Shown: positions 24,002-32,817, counted from the first letter of the stretch. The stretch: DNA of 43,179 nt from Bacteroidales bacterium (GCA_016281435.1 JAEEIQ010000010.1:1-43179), one strand, 5' to 3'. The notes: generated from the sequence alone by a model not told the origin. Program-made: numbers and translations.

Positions 24002-26176
24002 TTATAAAAACATCAGTTCCCTGTACTTGGGCAGCGCCCAGAGCTCATCATCGACCATCAACTCTATCCTGTCTATATGGTCACGGATCTGCTCGAGCAT
24101 CGGGGCGACGGTGTCGTGATAAGCGACTGCCTTGCTGCGCTCGTCCTCTATCTTGTTGGCCTTGCGGCGGCGGTTTACCAATTCATCCACAAGGGAACGG
24201 ATCGATTCCACATGACCTGCGATCTTCTTTACGATATCGATGTTGCTGCCGGAGAGCTTGTCCCCTTCTTCCTTACCGAGCACCGTCTCCATCTTTATGA
24301 CATTGTCCAGCAAGGTGCTCTGGTAGCGGGTCGCGATGGGGATAATATGGTTCAGGGCCAGGTCGCCGAGCACGCGCGCCTCGATCTGGATCTTCTTCGT
24401 ATATATATCCCATTTGATGGCATTGCGGGCGCGCAGCTCATTCTCACCCATGACTCCCTGGCTGGTGAACATCTTTACGCTGTCGGGGTCCAGATAGCGG
24501 TCATAGACAACCGGGACGCTGGTCTCGCAGTCGAGCCCACGCCTTGCCGCCTCTTCCTTCCATTCATCGGAATAGCCGTTGCCGTCGAAGCGTATCGGTT
24601 TCGACCACTTTATATATTTACGGAGGACCTTGACGATTGCAAACTCCTTCTCTTCCCCCTTGGCCACAAGTTCCTCCACGTCATCCTTGAACATCTCGAG
24701 CTGTTCCGCGACGGCCGTATTCAGCGCCACCATCGCCGAAGCGCAATTGGCCTCCGATCCGACCGCCCTGAATTCAAACCTGTTGCCTGTGAAGGCGAAA
24801 GGCGATGTACGGTTGCGGTCCGTATTGTCCAGCAGGATCTCCGGAATCTGCGGAATGTCGAGCTTGACTTCCCTCTTGCTAAGAAGGCGGACGAAATTGT
24901 CCGTCGTCTCCATGTGGTCGAGGACGGATGAAATCTCGCTGCCGAGGAAACTGGAGATAATTGCCGGAGGAGCCTCCTGCGCGCCGAGACGGTGCGCATT
25001 CGCCGCCGTCATCACGCTGGCCTTTAGAAGCCCGTTGTGCCTGTAGATTGCGGCAAGTGTGTTGACTACGAAGGTAATGAAACGCAGATTGTCCCGATCC
25101 GTCTTGCCGGGAGCCATGAGCGAAGCGCCAGTGTCCGTCCCCAGGGACCAGTTGCAGTGCTTGCCGGATCCGTTGACCCCCTTGAAGGGCTTCTCATGGA
25201 GAAGTACCCGGAATCCGTGCTTGCGTGCAACTTCCTTCATCAGGGACATAAGTATCATGTTGTGGTCCACTGCGACATTGCATTTTTCATAGATGGGCGC
25301 CAGCTCGAACTGGTTGGGCGCGACCTCGTTGTGACAGGTCTTTGCCGGGATGCCCAGCTTGTGGGCCTCGATTTCGAGTTCCGTCATGAAAGCGGCCACC
25401 CGCTCGGGAATGGCACCGAAATAATGGTCATCCAGCTGCTGGCTCTTGGCGCTTTCATGGCCCATGAGGGTCCGCCCGGTCAGCACGAGATCAGGACGGG
25501 CCAGGAAGAGATCCTCGTCCACGAGGAAATACTCCTGCTCCCAACCAAGGTAGGTGTGGACCTTGTGTACGCTCTTGTCGAACAGGCGGCAGACCGCAGT
25601 GGCGGCCTTGTCTACCGCGCTCAGGGATTTCAACAGCGGAGCCTTGTAATCAAGGGCCTCACCCGTATATGAAATGAATATGGTAGGAATACAGAGGGTT
25701 TCCCCGATAAGGAAAGCCGGAGAAGTGGGATCCCAGGCACTGTAGCCGCGGGCTTCGAACGAACTGCGTATTCCCCCGTTCGGGAACGAGCTTGCATCCG
25801 GCTCCTGCTGCGACAGGAGTTTCCCGGAGAAATCCTCAATCACACCGCCCTTCCCGTCCAGTTCAATGAATCCGTCATGCTTTTCCGCCGTCGTGCCTGT
25901 CAGCGGCGAAAACCAGTGAGTGTAGTGGTTGGCTCCGTTGTCTATGGCCCATTTCTTCATGCCCGCAGCGACAGCATCCGTAAGCTCCCTGTCCATGGGT
26001 GCTCCGTCGATTACTTCAAGCATGCGCGCATACACGCCAGCCGGCAGATACTTGTACATTGCGGTCTTGTTGAACACACGGCAGCCGAAATAATCTGCGG
26101 GACGCCCTTTCAACTCCACGGCGACTGGAGTTTTCGAAAATGCGGCCGAAACTGCATTGAATCTGAGTTTACTCAT
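24002..26176 (-). CDS. glnN: glutamine synthetase type III
   Basis: 724 aa from the ATG at 26176 (MSKLRFNAVSAAF, a typical GSIII start); a longer frame upstream is not homologous. The length matches the roughly 725-730 aa of the Bacteroides enzyme. Typical GSIII segments are seen: LGWEQEYFLVD with active-site acids, HNEVAPNQFELAPIYE, VNGSGKHCNWSLGT, and PFAFTGNRFEFRAVGS near the ammonium/glutamate site. It makes glutamine from glutamate, ammonia and ATP. A terminator-like hairpin from the upstream porin gene lies in its leader region and contains the only perfect -7 box, so expression may be tied to that structure. Confidence 0.96.
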   Translation of the reverse strand: MSKLRFNAVSAAFSKTPVAVELKGRPADYFGCRVFNKTAMYKYLPAGVYARMLEVIDGAPMDRELTDAVAAGMKKWAIDNGANHYTHWFSPLTGTTAEKHDGFIELDGKGGVIEDFSGKLLSQQEPDASSFPNGGIRSSFEARGYSAWDPTSPAFLIGETLCIPTIFISYTGEALDYKAPLLKSLSAVDKAATAVCRLFDKSVHKVHTYLGWEQEYFLVDEDLFLARPDLVLTGRTLMGHESAKSQQLDDHYFGAIPERVAAFMTELEIEAHKLGIPAKTCHNEVAPNQFELAPIYEKCNVAVDHNMILMSLMKEVARKHGFRVLLHEKPFKGVNGSGKHCNWSLGTDTGASLMAPGKTDRDNLRFITFVVNTLAAIYRHNGLLKASVMTAANAHRLGAQEAPPAIISSFLGSEISSVLDHMETTDNFVRLLSKREVKLDIPQIPEILLDNTDRNRTSPFAFTGNRFEFRAVGSEANCASAMVALNTAVAEQLEMFKDDVEELVAKGEEKEFAIVKVLRKYIKWSKPIRFDGNGYSDEWKEEAARRGLDCETSVPVVYDRYLDPDSVKMFTSQGVMGENELRARNAIKWDIYTKKIQIEARVLGDLALNHIIPIATRYQSTLLDNVIKMETVLGKEEGDKLSGSNIDIVKKIAGHVESIRSLVDELVNRRRKANKIEDERSKAVAYHDTVAPMLEQIRDHIDRIELMVDDELWALPKYRELMFL

Positions 26177-26204
26177 CTGTTTATTGTTTTCCGGTCGTAA
26201 TATA

Positions 26205-26237
26205 ATAAAAATCGGCCGCAAAAATAAAATGCGGCCG
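26205..26237 (-). terminator. intrinsic terminator after the small porin gene
   Basis: On the minus strand the arms CGGCCGCA and TGCGGCCG (plus-strand positions 26213-26220 and 26230-26237) form an 8-bp GC-rich stem with a 9-nt A/T loop, followed by ATTTTTATT. It lies about 60 nt after the porin stop. The same stem read on the plus strand has no T-run, so it acts in one direction. Confidence 0.75.
26219..26226 (-). promoter_or_regulatory. possible glnN -7 box inside the terminator loop
   Basis: The minus strand reads TATTTTTG (exact TAnnTTTG), 43 nt before the glnN ATG, and lies in the loop and first base of the closing arm of the terminator. The A/T-rich loop could produce this match by chance. 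Confidence 0.35.
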
Positions 26238-26266
26238 AAAAAATGACGTATTATATCAAATACGAG

Positions 26267-26287
26267 CCCGAATTTAAATTATTCGGG
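26267..26287 (-). repeat. second hairpin downstream of the porin gene
   Basis: CCCGAAT (26267-26273) and ATTCGGG (26281-26287) are exact reverse complements around a 7-nt A/T loop, 9 nt after the porin stop codon. No T-run follows on the minus strand; it could protect the mRNA 3' end. Confidence 0.4.
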
Positions 26288-26296
26288 GAAAGTAGT

Positions 26297-26956
26297 CTAA
26301 AACACGAAGGCAAGACCAGCCTCAATACGCGCGTCGCTGAGCTTGACCTTGTCCGATCCGTCACGGTCCATGAGACCATAGTGATATCCGGCCTTGGCCT
26401 GGATATGTCCGATCTGGATGCCGAGGCCACCTCCGACGAGGATGTCGAAATTCTTGTAATTGCTGTCCTCACCGTACTGGTCGACGGTCCTGGTGCTGGA
26501 GCCGCTGAGACCTATCGCATCCAGGACGGAACCGCTGGTCGTGGAGTCTATCTTCAATTCGGAAGAAAGACCGAAATCGAAAGTGGGGCCTGCAAATACG
26601 AAAACCTTGGCTCCGCCGAGGTCGAGATTGTAGCGGGCCATCACCGGAACAGTGACGTAGTGCTCGGTCGTCGTACCTTCAATCGTGGTGGAAGCCAGGC
26701 TGGCAAGAGCGGCGGAAGAAGCATCCTTGGCCGAATGGAAAGTATAGCGCAGGGAAGGAGCAAGCGAAAGGGCGCCGGTCACGGGAATATTGATCGTTCC
26801 TTCAACATAGAACCCGGCGGTCTGTCCCTCCGTCGAACTGTCATCCGAAACGGCGGTCGCATTGTTCATGGAATAACCGGCGCCGACTGAAAGCTGCGCC
26901 GAGGCAGATACAGCTGCTACAGCTGCAAGAGCGATAGTCAAAAGAATTTTTTTCAT
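26297..26956 (-). CDS. small outer-membrane beta-barrel protein (porin family)
   Basis: 219 aa with a clear signal peptide (MKKILLTIALAAVAAVSASAQ, cleavage after residue 20 or so). An eight-stranded-type barrel follows, of alternating residues with turns rich in S, T, D and G, ending in LAFVF with a terminal Phe, as outer-membrane proteins do. It matches the general Bacteroidota 'porin family / outer membrane protein beta-barrel' group of about 200-220 aa. Function unknown: a structural barrel or adhesin-like role is as likely as transport. It lies 56 nt downstream of the large receptor-like barrel gene on the same strand and is followed by an intrinsic terminator. Confidence 0.8.
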   Translation of the reverse strand: MKKILLTIALAAVAAVSASAQLSVGAGYSMNNATAVSDDSSTEGQTAGFYVEGTINIPVTGALSLAPSLRYTFHSAKDASSAALASLASTTIEGTTTEHYVTVPVMARYNLDLGGAKVFVFAGPTFDFGLSSELKIDSTTSGSVLDAIGLSGSSTRTVDQYGEDSNYKNFDILVGGGLGIQIGHIQAKAGYHYGLMDRDGSDKVKLSDARIEAGLAFVF

Positions 26957-26963
26957 AGCTTCA

Positions 26964-26993
26964 TTTGAATCTTAGCCGTTAAATAGATTCAAA
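26964..26993. repeat. inverted repeat just upstream of the porin start codon
   Basis: TTTGAATCT (26964-26972) and AGATTCAAA (26985-26993) are exact reverse complements with a 12-bp centre, beginning 7 nt upstream of the porin ATG. There is no T-run, so it is not a normal terminator; it may be an operator or a 5' leader hairpin. No full TAnnTTTG box was found here. Confidence 0.45.
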
Positions 26994-27012
26994 AACAGCC
27001 CCAGGCGTTGCA

Positions 27013-29937
27013 TCAGAAACCGCGTCCGGAGCCGCCGAACCCGCCACGTCCGCCGCCGGAGCCACCCTGGTTGAACCGATACGCGAAGGTGAGCATCACG
27101 TAGCGCCCGAACTGGTGGTTCCAGGTATTGCGGACGTAGTTGGCGTTCATCGTGGTCGAGAAGCCGGTATTCGTGTTGAACACGTCGTTGGCCGAAAGGG
27201 AAACGTCGAACTCGTTCTTGGGCCCGAAACGGCCGCCGACCCTGAGATTCAAGATGTTGTCACTGAACTTCCCGTACGTCATCCCCTGGTTGAACTGCTT
27301 GAAATAGTTCCCCCCGATGTAGATATGGTCGAAGATACGGTTGACCTCGCCGCCGAAGTTGACGGTTTCGGTGAAGTAGGCCGTCTCGTCGCCTCGGTCG
27401 TTGCGCGAACGGTCATACTGCCCCCTGAAGCCGAGATTCAGCCTCACCCTGCGGGAAAAATTGGACCTGAGGCCAACATTCACGGAGGGACGGATATAGT
27501 CAGTCCTGGTCAGGACATAATTGACATACGAAGGACTGCTTTCCCAGGTGAATCCCGTCCTGAGGTTCAGTATGCACATTATCTTCTTCAACTGGGTGCC
27601 GTAAGAAAGCGTTGTCGCAAGATTCCTGGATGCCGGAGCGTTCTCGTAGGTGGTCAGGGTCGACTGGGCGGGCATAGTATAGTCATACTCGGGTATGTAT
27701 GTCGCAGTCTTGTAATAATGCTGCCGGTCCACGATGGGATTGGTCCGAAGCGTATAGTACACCTGGAGTGAAAGGGTGCTGTATTCGGTTTCCTGCCTGC
27801 GCCGCCGCCCGAATCCGCTTTGCTGGCCGTACTCCTTCTCCCTCTCGATGGCCTCCTTGCGCCTCGAACCTACGACAGTCTCGTATGATGCCGAGAACTG
27901 GTGGCTCCTGGTCATGGCAAGATCCGGATTGCCGACGACGACGGAATAGACGTTGTCATTGTCGATGTTCGGATCTATCTGATGGATCGACGGAGCGGCG
28001 GTTTCAGTACTGTACTTGATTTCCCAGCGATTGACCGTGGACTCGTTTCCGAAGTTCGCGCTTCCGGTCGCGGACCTGTACGGTCCGCCCCATGAGAGCA
28101 GCGCCGGATAGCTTTCGTGGGATCCTATTGTGACGGACTGCCAACCTCCTTCGATCCGGAGATTTGCATTCAGCGCGTCGAAATGGTTGCTCAGACCTGC
28201 CGTATAGCGGTGCGATGTCATGTCCGTGGTCCAGTTCCTTGTATTGACGCCGTCTTCAACGGGAGCGGCAGGGTTAGTGACGTCGAAGGAAAGGTGCCTG
28301 CTCTCGCTGTAATCGTCGGAATACTTGTACCTGAGCGAAAGGGAAAGATTGTCGTTGACCTCGTAACGCAGGGACGGGGTAAGGGACAGCGACCGGTCGG
28401 AGTCATTCATGGAAATATCCAGGTCGGTACGGGACATGGTGCTGAGAAGAGTATCCTTGCGGACTGTCCCGGCGTCGCTGACTCCCCTGTTGAACTCGGC
28501 GCTGAAACCGACCCTCCATTTGTCGGCGAAGCCTTTCTTGAAACGCAGGGCGGAAGAGAAGGAATTGCCGCTGGACACATTGCGGTTCGACCCTGAATTC
28601 CCCTGTGGCGCAAGGTCATCCTGAGTGTTGATCTCGCTCGTGCGGCTGTAATTCAGGTTCTCTTTCAGGCTGAAATTGTTCTCCAGGAGTATCTCTCCGT
28701 CTTTCAAGGCCTTCATCCCGCTCAGGCTGAAACTGTGGGTCTTTCCCTCGCTCATCCTGTAGGAGAGTTTGTCGACCTGGCGGGAAGTGAATTCGTCCCC
28801 CGGGAAATACAGAAGTTGGGTAATGGATTCGGTGACGTTGTAACTGTCGCGGTAGCCATAACTTCCCCCGACGGATCCGAGCACGAAATTCCGGGTGGTC
28901 GGGCTCATCCATTTTTTTGTAGCGGAAAGATTGACATCCAGGGTCCGCAGATCCGGATTTCCTCCGGACACGGCAGTCTGGAAAGAACTGCCCCTGATGC
29001 GGTTGGAGGAGTTGTTGATGTTGTTGAGGTTTGCAGAAGCCGTGACGACCAGTTTCTCAGAAAAGAAACTGGCGTTTCCTCCGAGGGTGTAGCGGAACTT
29101 GTGATATGTCGAGTCCGTGTCGAAACCGCCGCCTGCTATGAAGTCCCCCGACCTGACGAACTTGGGCTTGCTCTTGGTCTGGACGTCCAGCACGCGCTGT
29201 TTTTCCTCGTTCTTGCTGATCTTGTGGTTGGGGTCCTTGTTGGCGTATTCCTGATAGGATTTTATGGAAGTCACATCATCGGCAGCAAGGTTCTTCAGGG
29301 CCCGCATCGGAGCGTCCCCGAACAGCAGGGCCCCGTCGATATAGACGTTCTTGACCTGCTCGTTCATTACCGTTATGCCGTTTTCCGTTATCTCGACCCC
29401 CGGCATCTGCTCCAGTATGTCGATGACCATCTCCCCTTTTTCCGTCTTGACGGCCGACGCCCGGAAGATCACGGTGTCCCCGGACATCGAGATCGGATTG
29501 ACATATTCCTTGATGACGGCGCCTTCGAGCACCTGCGCGACAGGCTTGAGGTTGGCCACGACCTTGTTTTCCCCGGCGACCAGGTCGACGACCTTTTCTA
29601 TGGATTCATATCCCATCATCGAGAAACTCACGATGGCCTGCCCGGGAGTGACGCCCCAGATCATGAAATTTCCGCTTTCCCCCGCGACGGTATATTTCTT
29701 TTCCTTCAAGGATCGTATCACCTGTATGACGACCCCGTTGCCCGGGATTTCCTCCTGCCCGGCCGTTTCCGGCGAAAGCACGACCGTCCCGCGTATGACG
29801 GCGGAATTATAATTGCCGCCCCCGGGTCCCATGAAGCGTCCGGACGGGCTCATGCCGCGGGGCTGGGCCTCAGCAGACAATGAGGAGAGTAGTATAAAGA
29901 CAGGAATGAAAGCGGTGCGGAGTCTCGAAAAGATCAT
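27013..29937 (-). CDS. large outer-membrane receptor-like barrel (TonB-dependent receptor/OMP_b-brl_3 type)
   Basis: 974 aa from the ATG at 29937 (a TTG two codons upstream is less likely). Signal peptide about 1-24; carboxypeptidase-like regulatory domain about 45-130 (SFSMMGYESIEKVVDL is its typical end); plug-like domain about 135-235 (DILEQMPGVEITENG and VYIDGALLFG); then a long barrel. This is the Bacteroidota outer-membrane barrel family often called TonB-dependent receptor, related to but distinct from SusC. No clear SusD gene is adjacent and no TonB box is evident. The last 20 residues are a glycine/arginine-rich tail ending in Phe, seen in this family. Substrate unknown. It is divergent from the Hdr-like operon. 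Confidence 0.82.
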   Translation of the reverse strand: MIFSRLRTAFIPVFILLSSLSAEAQPRGMSPSGRFMGPGGGNYNSAVIRGTVVLSPETAGQEEIPGNGVVIQVIRSLKEKKYTVAGESGNFMIWGVTPGQAIVSFSMMGYESIEKVVDLVAGENKVVANLKPVAQVLEGAVIKEYVNPISMSGDTVIFRASAVKTEKGEMVIDILEQMPGVEITENGITVMNEQVKNVYIDGALLFGDAPMRALKNLAADDVTSIKSYQEYANKDPNHKISKNEEKQRVLDVQTKSKPKFVRSGDFIAGGGFDTDSTYHKFRYTLGGNASFFSEKLVVTASANLNNINNSSNRIRGSSFQTAVSGGNPDLRTLDVNLSATKKWMSPTTRNFVLGSVGGSYGYRDSYNVTESITQLLYFPGDEFTSRQVDKLSYRMSEGKTHSFSLSGMKALKDGEILLENNFSLKENLNYSRTSEINTQDDLAPQGNSGSNRNVSSGNSFSSALRFKKGFADKWRVGFSAEFNRGVSDAGTVRKDTLLSTMSRTDLDISMNDSDRSLSLTPSLRYEVNDNLSLSLRYKYSDDYSESRHLSFDVTNPAAPVEDGVNTRNWTTDMTSHRYTAGLSNHFDALNANLRIEGGWQSVTIGSHESYPALLSWGGPYRSATGSANFGNESTVNRWEIKYSTETAAPSIHQIDPNIDNDNVYSVVVGNPDLAMTRSHQFSASYETVVGSRRKEAIEREKEYGQQSGFGRRRRQETEYSTLSLQVYYTLRTNPIVDRQHYYKTATYIPEYDYTMPAQSTLTTYENAPASRNLATTLSYGTQLKKIMCILNLRTGFTWESSPSYVNYVLTRTDYIRPSVNVGLRSNFSRRVRLNLGFRGQYDRSRNDRGDETAYFTETVNFGGEVNRIFDHIYIGGNYFKQFNQGMTYGKFSDNILNLRVGGRFGPKNEFDVSLSANDVFNTNTGFSTTMNANYVRNTWNHQFGRYVMLTFAYRFNQGGSGGGRGGFGGSGRGF

Positions 29938-29968
29938 AAACAAAGCTATTACACAACACTATGACATA

Positions 29969-29976
29969 CAAATATA
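29969..29976 (-). promoter_or_regulatory. -7 promoter box for the receptor-like barrel gene
   Basis: The minus strand reads TATATTTG (exact TAnnTTTG), 32 nt before the ATG at 29937. Confidence 0.55.
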
Positions 29977-30020
29977 AAAAAGGTTTAATTAATTGCCGAC
30001 CCTTGCATCCGCTTTTTTGC

Positions 30021-30028
30021 TATATTTG
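30021..30028 (+). promoter_or_regulatory. -7 promoter box for the Hdr-like operon
   Basis: TATATTTG (exact TAnnTTTG) ends 9 nt before the ATG at 30037, so the leader would be only a few bases. No good -33 element. Confidence 0.6.
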
Positions 30029-30036
30029 TAACCGAT

Positions 30037-30732
30037 ATGGAGAACCTTTTCGATGAACTGTGCAAAGACTACCGCTTCAAGGAGGGATTTCATACATGCA
30101 TCAACTGCGGTACGTGCACGGCGATCTGCCCTGCGGCGGAATTCTACCGCTACGATCCGCGCAAGATAGTGGGCATCGTCCAGACAAGGGATGACGAAAA
30201 GATAACGGAGCTTCTCAAATCCGACGCGATCTGGTACTGCGGCGAATGCATGAGCTGCGTTACGAGATGCCCCCGCAAGAACGGTCCGGGGCTCGTAATA
30301 ATGGCGCTGAGGGACCTGAGTATACGACTGGGGTTCTTTACAGAATCCGAAAAGGGGCGGCAGATCCTGCCCCTGACCCGTCAGCTTACCGGAAACATCC
30401 TCAAGTACGGTTACTGCATCTATCCGGAAACTTTCCGCTGGGAAGACCACAAGGAAAGCGGCCCCGTGTGGAAATGGCACATGGAGCACCTGGAAAAGAG
30501 CTACGAACGCTGCGGGGCAAACTACAAGGGCGACGGTCCGGGTGTACTGAGGAAGGTACCGCAGGAATCCCTCGACGAACTCAAGGCCATCTTCGACGTC
30601 ACCGGGGCCACGGAGCGCATCGAACTTGTCGAAAAGCATTCGGCAATGAAAGCCAGGCAGATGGGGCTCGAGCCCGAAGAATATGAAAGACGCGCCTTCG
30701 AATACAACTCAGGAGAACATTTCAACCGATGA
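30037..30732 (+). CDS. HdrC-like 4Fe-4S ferredoxin subunit (first copy)
   Basis: 231 aa, cytosolic. Two complete [4Fe-4S] motifs: C21-x2-C24-x2-C27-x3-C31-P and C68-x2-C71-x2-C74-x3-C78-P, the heterodisulfide reductase subunit C arrangement. The C-terminal 130 residues are longer than in a plain HdrC and rich in charged and aromatic residues, with no further metal motif. In Hdr complexes HdrC carries electrons between the flavin subunit HdrA and the catalytic subunit HdrB. It is the first gene of a tight five-gene operon and overlaps the HdrB-like gene by 4 nt (ATGA). The ATG lies 9 nt after a perfect -7 box. Confidence 0.82.
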   Translation: MENLFDELCKDYRFKEGFHTCINCGTCTAICPAAEFYRYDPRKIVGIVQTRDDEKITELLKSDAIWYCGECMSCVTRCPRKNGPGLVIMALRDLSIRLGFFTESEKGRQILPLTRQLTGNILKYGYCIYPETFRWEDHKESGPVWKWHMEHLEKSYERCGANYKGDGPGVLRKVPQESLDELKAIFDVTGATERIELVEKHSAMKARQMGLEPEEYERRAFEYNSGEHFNR

Positions 30733-31799
30733 TATACCAGGGCAAACAGAAGATATGGTCCGAATACCAGAAGGAGATTCCCGACGACCACTGGTATCAC
30801 GTCCGCAGCTGCATAAGGCAGAATTTCTTTCCGGCAAGCGAGAAAATGTTCACGGAGATAACGCGGAACGTACTCGGCAAGGACATTTATGAGAATCCCC
30901 ATCACACTACCTGCGGAGGCATAGCATACCACTGCGACACGATACCGCAGGAGACAGTCATGACCATCGTCGCAAGGCAATTCGCCCTGATGACGGAAGC
31001 CGGATATGAGAATTACGTGGCATCCTGCATCACGTCCTTCGGAAACTACGCGGAAACGCTTGAGACATGGCGCGAGTTTCCGGAACTCGAAGCAAAGATA
31101 CGGGACAATCTCTGGAAGGCATGCCGGAGGGAGTTCGAAAAGCCGAAGCATCTCGCCCATACCAGCGACCTCATATACAAATATCGCAACGAGATCGCCG
31201 AGAGGGCGCGTTTCCGCCTGGTGGACAAGGATACCGGCGAACCGCTGCGCATAGTAGAACATATAGGCTGCCACTATTCGAAGATGTTCCCGCACAAGGG
31301 GGTCGGCGGGGCGGAGTACCCTTACGTACTTGCCGGAATGGTCGAGAGCTGGGGTGGGAAAGTCATAGACTATCCGGAGCGCAGGCATTGCTGCGGTTAC
31401 GGCTTCCGCCAGTACCACGTCAAGGCAAACAGGGGCTACGGTCTGTCGAACACGCACAAGAAATTCGAATCGATGGAACCGTACCATCCGGACGCGATAA
31501 TCACCAACTGCCCGGGCTGCCCATATTTCATGGACAGGTGGCAGTATGTGATCAGCGAACAGACCGGCAAGACATACGGCCGGGACGGCCACGGGATCCC
31601 TGTTCTGACTTATGAAGAACTGGCCGGACTCGTACTGGGATACGACCCCTGGGATCTCGGGCTGCAGCTGCACCAGGTCACGGTCGAGCCCCTGCTGGAT
31701 AAGATGGGAGTCCAATACGATCCGGAGGCCAAATACCTGGGTTTGAACAAGGAAGACCTGGCCCGACCCGGGCTTCCATCCCACCTGAAATGTTGCTGA
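30729..31799 (+). CDS. HdrB-like CCG-domain protein with one degenerate cluster site
   Basis: 356 aa, somewhat longer than methanogen HdrB. The second CCG motif is complete: C181-x39-C221-C222-G-x37-C261-x2-C264, the ligand set of the noncubane [4Fe-4S] clusters of HdrB. The first is degenerate: C28, then T61-C62-G-G where CC-G is expected, then a single C100 without the CxxC partner. Only one noncubane cluster is therefore certain; three cysteines remain at the other site. The protein ends in a CC pair. HdrB reduces the CoM-S-S-CoB disulfide in methanogens; here the substrate must differ. It sits 1 nt before the HdrA-like gene. Confidence 0.78.
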   Translation: MIYQGKQKIWSEYQKEIPDDHWYHVRSCIRQNFFPASEKMFTEITRNVLGKDIYENPHHTTCGGIAYHCDTIPQETVMTIVARQFALMTEAGYENYVASCITSFGNYAETLETWREFPELEAKIRDNLWKACRREFEKPKHLAHTSDLIYKYRNEIAERARFRLVDKDTGEPLRIVEHIGCHYSKMFPHKGVGGAEYPYVLAGMVESWGGKVIDYPERRHCCGYGFRQYHVKANRGYGLSNTHKKFESMEPYHPDAIITNCPGCPYFMDRWQYVISEQTGKTYGRDGHGIPVLTYEELAGLVLGYDPWDLGLQLHQVTVEPLLDKMGVQYDPEAKYLGLNKEDLARPGLPSHLKCC

Positions 31800-31800
31800 A

Positions 31801-32817
31801 ATGAAAGGAAGAATACTCATACTGGGAGGCGGAATCGCCGGGATGGAAGCGGCAGCCTGCCTCATACGCCTCGGACATGAACCCGTACTGGTCGAGCGGG
31901 AGCGCCGCCTGGGCGGTCATGTAGCCTCATGGTTCAAGCTCTTTCCCGACATGAGTTCCGCGTCGGAGTTGGTCGAAAACCTGAAAAGGGAGATCCACGG
32001 CCACGATATCAGGCTGAATACGGGCATCATCAGCGTAAACCGTCTGAAAGACGAGTATATAGTGGTCCTTTCTGACGGGAACACGCTGCGCTGCGCAGCC
32101 ATACTCCTGGCCACCGGATTCAAGCTGTTTGACGCCACCAGGAAAGAAGAATACGGCTATGGCGTCTACGATCATGTCATAACCAATTCCGACCTGGAGG
32201 CCTGGTTCTCCGGGAAAGATGATAAAAGGGTCCCTCCCGCACCCAAATCTGCCGGATTCGTGCATTGCGTCGGATCCAGGGATCTCAAGGCTGGAAACAG
32301 CCAGTGCTCCAAGGTCTGCTGCACGACCGCGATCAAGCAGGCAATTGAATTCAAGGAGCGCTTCCCGGAAGCGGAAGTCTACTGCTTCTACATGGACCTG
32401 CGCCTTTTCGGCAAGAAATATGAAGATTTCTACATCAATGCCCAGACAGAATACGGGATCCATTTCATCCGCGGCCGCGTCAGCGAAGTCGGGGAAACGA
32501 TCGACGGACGCGTCCAGGTCAAGGCCGAGGACACCCTGAACGGAACCCCAGTAAAGGTCAGCCTCGACTTGCTGGTCCTGATGTCCGGCATGTGCGGGAA
32601 TCCCGACGTACCGTCCCTGGCAAGGATGCTGAGGCTGGATGTCGATTCGGACGGTTTTTTCCGAAGCGCCGACAACATCTCCAGGATCAATGACTCGAAC
32701 AGGCCCGGCATCTTCTACGCCGGGGCGGCCACCGGCACGAAAACTGTTCCGGAGACCCTTGCGGAAGCCCGCGCAGCAGCCCTTGAAATCCACGACTACC
32801 TTGGTTCGCATGATTGA
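31801..32817 (+). CDS. minimal HdrA-like FAD/iron-sulfur protein
   Basis: 338 aa, about half of a full HdrA. A Rossmann FAD-binding motif starts the protein (GGGIAGMEAA, 9-18; ER-RLGG 34-39). The HdrA signature follows: C156 in HCVGSRD, then C169, C173 and C174 (C-x12-C-x3-CC), the unusual [4Fe-4S] ligand set of HdrA, and a lysine (K179) at the position I recall as lying near the flavin N5. The C-terminal FAD segment is GIFYAGAATGTKTVPETLAEA. The ferredoxin-like domains of full HdrA are missing; two separate HdrC-like genes may replace them. QmoA is the nearest alternative name. It overlaps the next gene by 8 nt. Confidence 0.8.
   Translation: MKGRILILGGGIAGMEAAACLIRLGHEPVLVERERRLGGHVASWFKLFPDMSSASELVENLKREIHGHDIRLNTGIISVNRLKDEYIVVLSDGNTLRCAAILLATGFKLFDATRKEEYGYGVYDHVITNSDLEAWFSGKDDKRVPPAPKSAGFVHCVGSRDLKAGNSQCSKVCCTTAIKQAIEFKERFPEAEVYCFYMDLRLFGKKYEDFYINAQTEYGIHFIRGRVSEVGETIDGRVQVKAEDTLNGTPVKVSLDLLVLMSGMCGNPDVPSLARMLRLDVDSDGFFRSADNISRINDSNRPGIFYAGAATGTKTVPETLAEARAAALEIHDYLGSHD

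Noticed and set aside
26205..26237. Bidirectional terminator
   Set aside because: The T-run follows the stem only on the minus strand, and no plus-strand gene ends near it.
30522..31865. 447-codon open frame antisense to the HdrB-like gene
   Set aside because: It mirrors the codons of a well-supported gene and shows no family motifs or sensible start context. GC-rich coding DNA gives such shadows.
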